From: Clostridiales bacterium | Lineage (GTDB): Bacteria; Bacillota; Clostridia; Christensenellales; Aristaeellaceae | DNA: 64,000 nucleotides | NCBI GenBank assembly: GCA_004557125.1 | Contig: SFET01000012.1 | Span: forward strand, 40,668-104,667 | Direction: 5' to 3' | Part shown: positions 62,818 to 64,000 of the stretch, piece after piece | How positions within the stretch are numbered: the stretch's first letter is position 1 | Layout: each line of letters opens with the position of its first letter | Translations under genes and position numbers: made by a program | Notes under the pieces: generated by a model | The model's database searches: none | What the model was told of the DNA's origin: nothing | The model's input: only the letters and a program-made list of their open reading frames with translations

Positions 62818-63036
62818 ATGAAATTTGGCAAGCGACTGCGAGAACTACGCATTGAGCGAAACATGAAGCAACAGACCCTTGCGGATGCTGTGAACATCGC
62901 ATTGCGCACATATCAGCATTATGAGAAAGGTGATCGTGAACCTTCCCTCTCCACGCTTGTCGCCCTTGCCGATGTGTTGGAGGTTTCCACCGATGATCTG
63001 CTGGGCCGCAGCGGGCATTCCGACGAAAAATTGTAA
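62818..63036 (+). CDS. XRE-family transcriptional regulator
   Basis: A 72-residue protein consisting of just a lambda-repressor-type helix-turn-helix: 'FGKRLRELRIERNMKQQTLA', 'ADAVNIALRTYQHYEKGDRE' and 'LSTLVALADVLEVSTDDLLG'. The start at 62818 follows a GGAGGAAAG site. It faces a small Cys-rich protein gene and the two share promoter DNA, so it probably represses both. Such mini-repressors are common in mobile or stress modules. GC content is lower than in flanking genes. Confidence 0.9.
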   Translation: MKFGKRLRELRIERNMKQQTLADAVNIALRTYQHYEKGDREPSLSTLVALADVLEVSTDDLLGRSGHSDEKL

Positions 63037-63077
63037 ACGATCGGAAATATTTCTTCATTTTCAGTGAAATTGGCAAC

Positions 63078-63106
63078 TTGACGAAATGCTAAGAAACTGT
63101 TACTAT
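63078..63106 (+). promoter_or_regulatory. Promoter of the fucose isomerase-like gene
   Basis: TTGACG (63078-63083), 17-base spacer, TACTAT (63101-63106), 60 bases before the start codon. Confidence 0.65.
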
Positions 63107-63166
63107 ATAAATGCAAAATAGGAGATTTACGAATCACATTTTCAAATTTGATTGGAGGTAATTCCT

Positions 63167-64000
63167 ATGAACAACATCCCCCAGGTTAAGATGGGCATCA
63201 TCGCGGTCAGCCGCGACTGCTTCCCCATCACCCTTTCCGAAACCCGCCGCAAGGCCATCGTCGAAGTGCTGAAGAACCGTGGCTACGACATCTATGAGTG
63301 CCCCGTGATCATCGAGGGCGGCATCGACGCCAACGTCATGGAAGCCTATGAGGACCTCAAGAAGTCCGGCATCAACGCCCTGACCGTGTTCCTGGGCAAC
63401 TTCGGCCCCGAGGGCCCGGAGACCGCCATCGCCAAGCTGTTCGGCGGCCCCACCATGTACATCGCCGCCGCCGAGGAGAACATCGGCGTGCTGTCCAGCG
63501 ACCGCGGCGACGCCTACTGCGGCATGCTGAACGCTTCCTATAACCTGAAGCTCTCCGGCATCAACGCCTACATTCCGGAGTATCCGGTTGGCACCGCCGA
63601 GCAGTGCGCCGACATGATCGAGGAGTTCACCCCCATCGCCCGCGCCCTGCTGGGCCTGCGCGACCTGAAGATCATCACCTTCGGCCCCCGTCCCTTCGAC
63701 TTCCTCGCCTGCAACGCGCCCATCGCGCCGCTGTTCAAGCTGGGCATCAACGTCCAGGAGAACTCCGAGCTGGATCTGCTGAAGTCCTACAAGGAGCACG
63801 CGAACGATCCCCGCATCCCCGCGAAGATCGCCGAGATGGAAGCCGAACTGGGCGAAGGCAACAAGATGCCCGGCATCCTGCCCCGCCTGGCGCAGTATGA
63901 GCTGACCCTGCTCGACTGGATCGAGAACAACAAGGGCGCCGCCAAGTACGTGGTCATGGCCAACAAGTGCTGGCCGGCGTTCCAGACCGAGTTCGGCTTC
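63167..64000 (+). CDS. L-fucose/L-arabinose isomerase family protein (N-terminal part)
   Basis: 278 codons, continuing past the right edge without a stop. 'KMGIIAVSRDCFPITLSETR' followed by 'IYECPVIIEGGIDANVMEAY' and 'ALTVFLGNFGPEGPETAIAK' match the N-terminal domains of the L-fucose isomerase-like family (sugar aldose-ketose isomerases using a divalent metal, whose catalytic residues lie in the missing part). The start at 63167 follows a GGAGG site. If active it would convert an aldose into a ketose; it could supply the missing isomerase step for the kinases and aldolases at 11-16 kb, but it lies 48 kb away and is probably part of a separate sugar operon. Confidence 0.85.
   Translation, partial: MNNIPQVKMGIIAVSRDCFPITLSETRRKAIVEVLKNRGYDIYECPVIIEGGIDANVMEAYEDLKKSGINALTVFLGNFGPEGPETAIAKLFGGPTMYIAAAEENIGVLSSDRGDAYCGMLNASYNLKLSGINAYIPEYPVGTAEQCADMIEEFTPIARALLGLRDLKIITFGPRPFDFLACNAPIAPLFKLGINVQENSELDLLKSYKEHANDPRIPAKIAEMEAELGEGNKMPGILPRLAQYELTLLDWIENNKGAAKYVVMANKCWPAFQTEFGF

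Overview
The window looks like chromosome of an anaerobic, GC-rich Firmicute of class Clostridia, probably a gut commensal. Support: Gram-positive cell-wall features (LPxTG adhesin with a class B sortase), strong AGGAGG ribosome binding sites, DegV, DUF1836 and DUF815 families, AzlCD, a fused FolB-FolK, and many exported proteins with simple Sec signal peptides and no lipobox. A Christensenellales- or Oscillospirales-like origin is my guess; sequence alone does not prove it. I see no phage, insertion sequence, CRISPR array or rRNA; there is one tRNA, tRNA-Ala(CGC).

Layout. 0-4 kb: an MMPL (RND-type) membrane exporter unit facing a TetR-type regulator, with a sharp palindrome between them. 4.1-15.9 kb: two divergent rare-sugar operons. 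The left one encodes a ribose/rhamnose-type ABC importer plus a D-psicose/D-tagatose 3-epimerase family enzyme; the right one encodes a LacI regulator, a rhamnulokinase-like kinase, a class II aldolase, a sedoheptulokinase-like kinase and rhamnulose-1-phosphate aldolase. 16-18.7 kb: macro domain, VWA and ADP-ribosylglycohydrolase genes, a compact ADP-ribose-removal cassette. 18.8-21.4 kb: folate operon folE, HD hydrolase, folP, folBK. 21.7-24.8 kb: DegV, a DUF1836 regulator and a large HTH protein. 25-28.2 kb: VWA adhesin and sortase B. 28.4-37.8 kb: branched-chain amino acid genes ilvBNC, leuCDB and ilvA, preceded by what looks like a true leader-peptide attenuator. 37.9-40.5 kb: two-component system and two small membrane proteins. 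40.7-50.6 kb: a large same-strand envelope/transport block (exported proteins, two membrane-fusion-like adaptors, a 762-residue solute-binding protein, two ABC permeases, an FtsX/MacB-like membrane protein) without any ATPase. 50.7-64 kb: tRNA-Ala, a repeat-domain surface protein, DUF2461, phosphohexomutase, transketolase, AzlCD, MATE, MntP, AsnRS, a Cys-rich protein/XRE regulator pair, and the start of an L-fucose isomerase-like gene.

How it fits together. The sugar importer, epimerase, kinases and class II aldolases form one regulon that would feed rare ketoses (rhamnulose, psicose, perhaps sedoheptulose) into triose-phosphate metabolism; a palindrome just downstream of the importer promoter is the likely LacI operator. 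The ilv/leu genes make valine, leucine and isoleucine, and AzlCD near 58 kb may export them.

Five genes are broken by small or medium deletions: TetR regulator, folP/folB junction, HTH protein, a small membrane protein and transketolase. Because two lie in core metabolic genes and three are losses of one or two bases in short G/C runs, sequence or assembly error is at least as likely as real gene decay.
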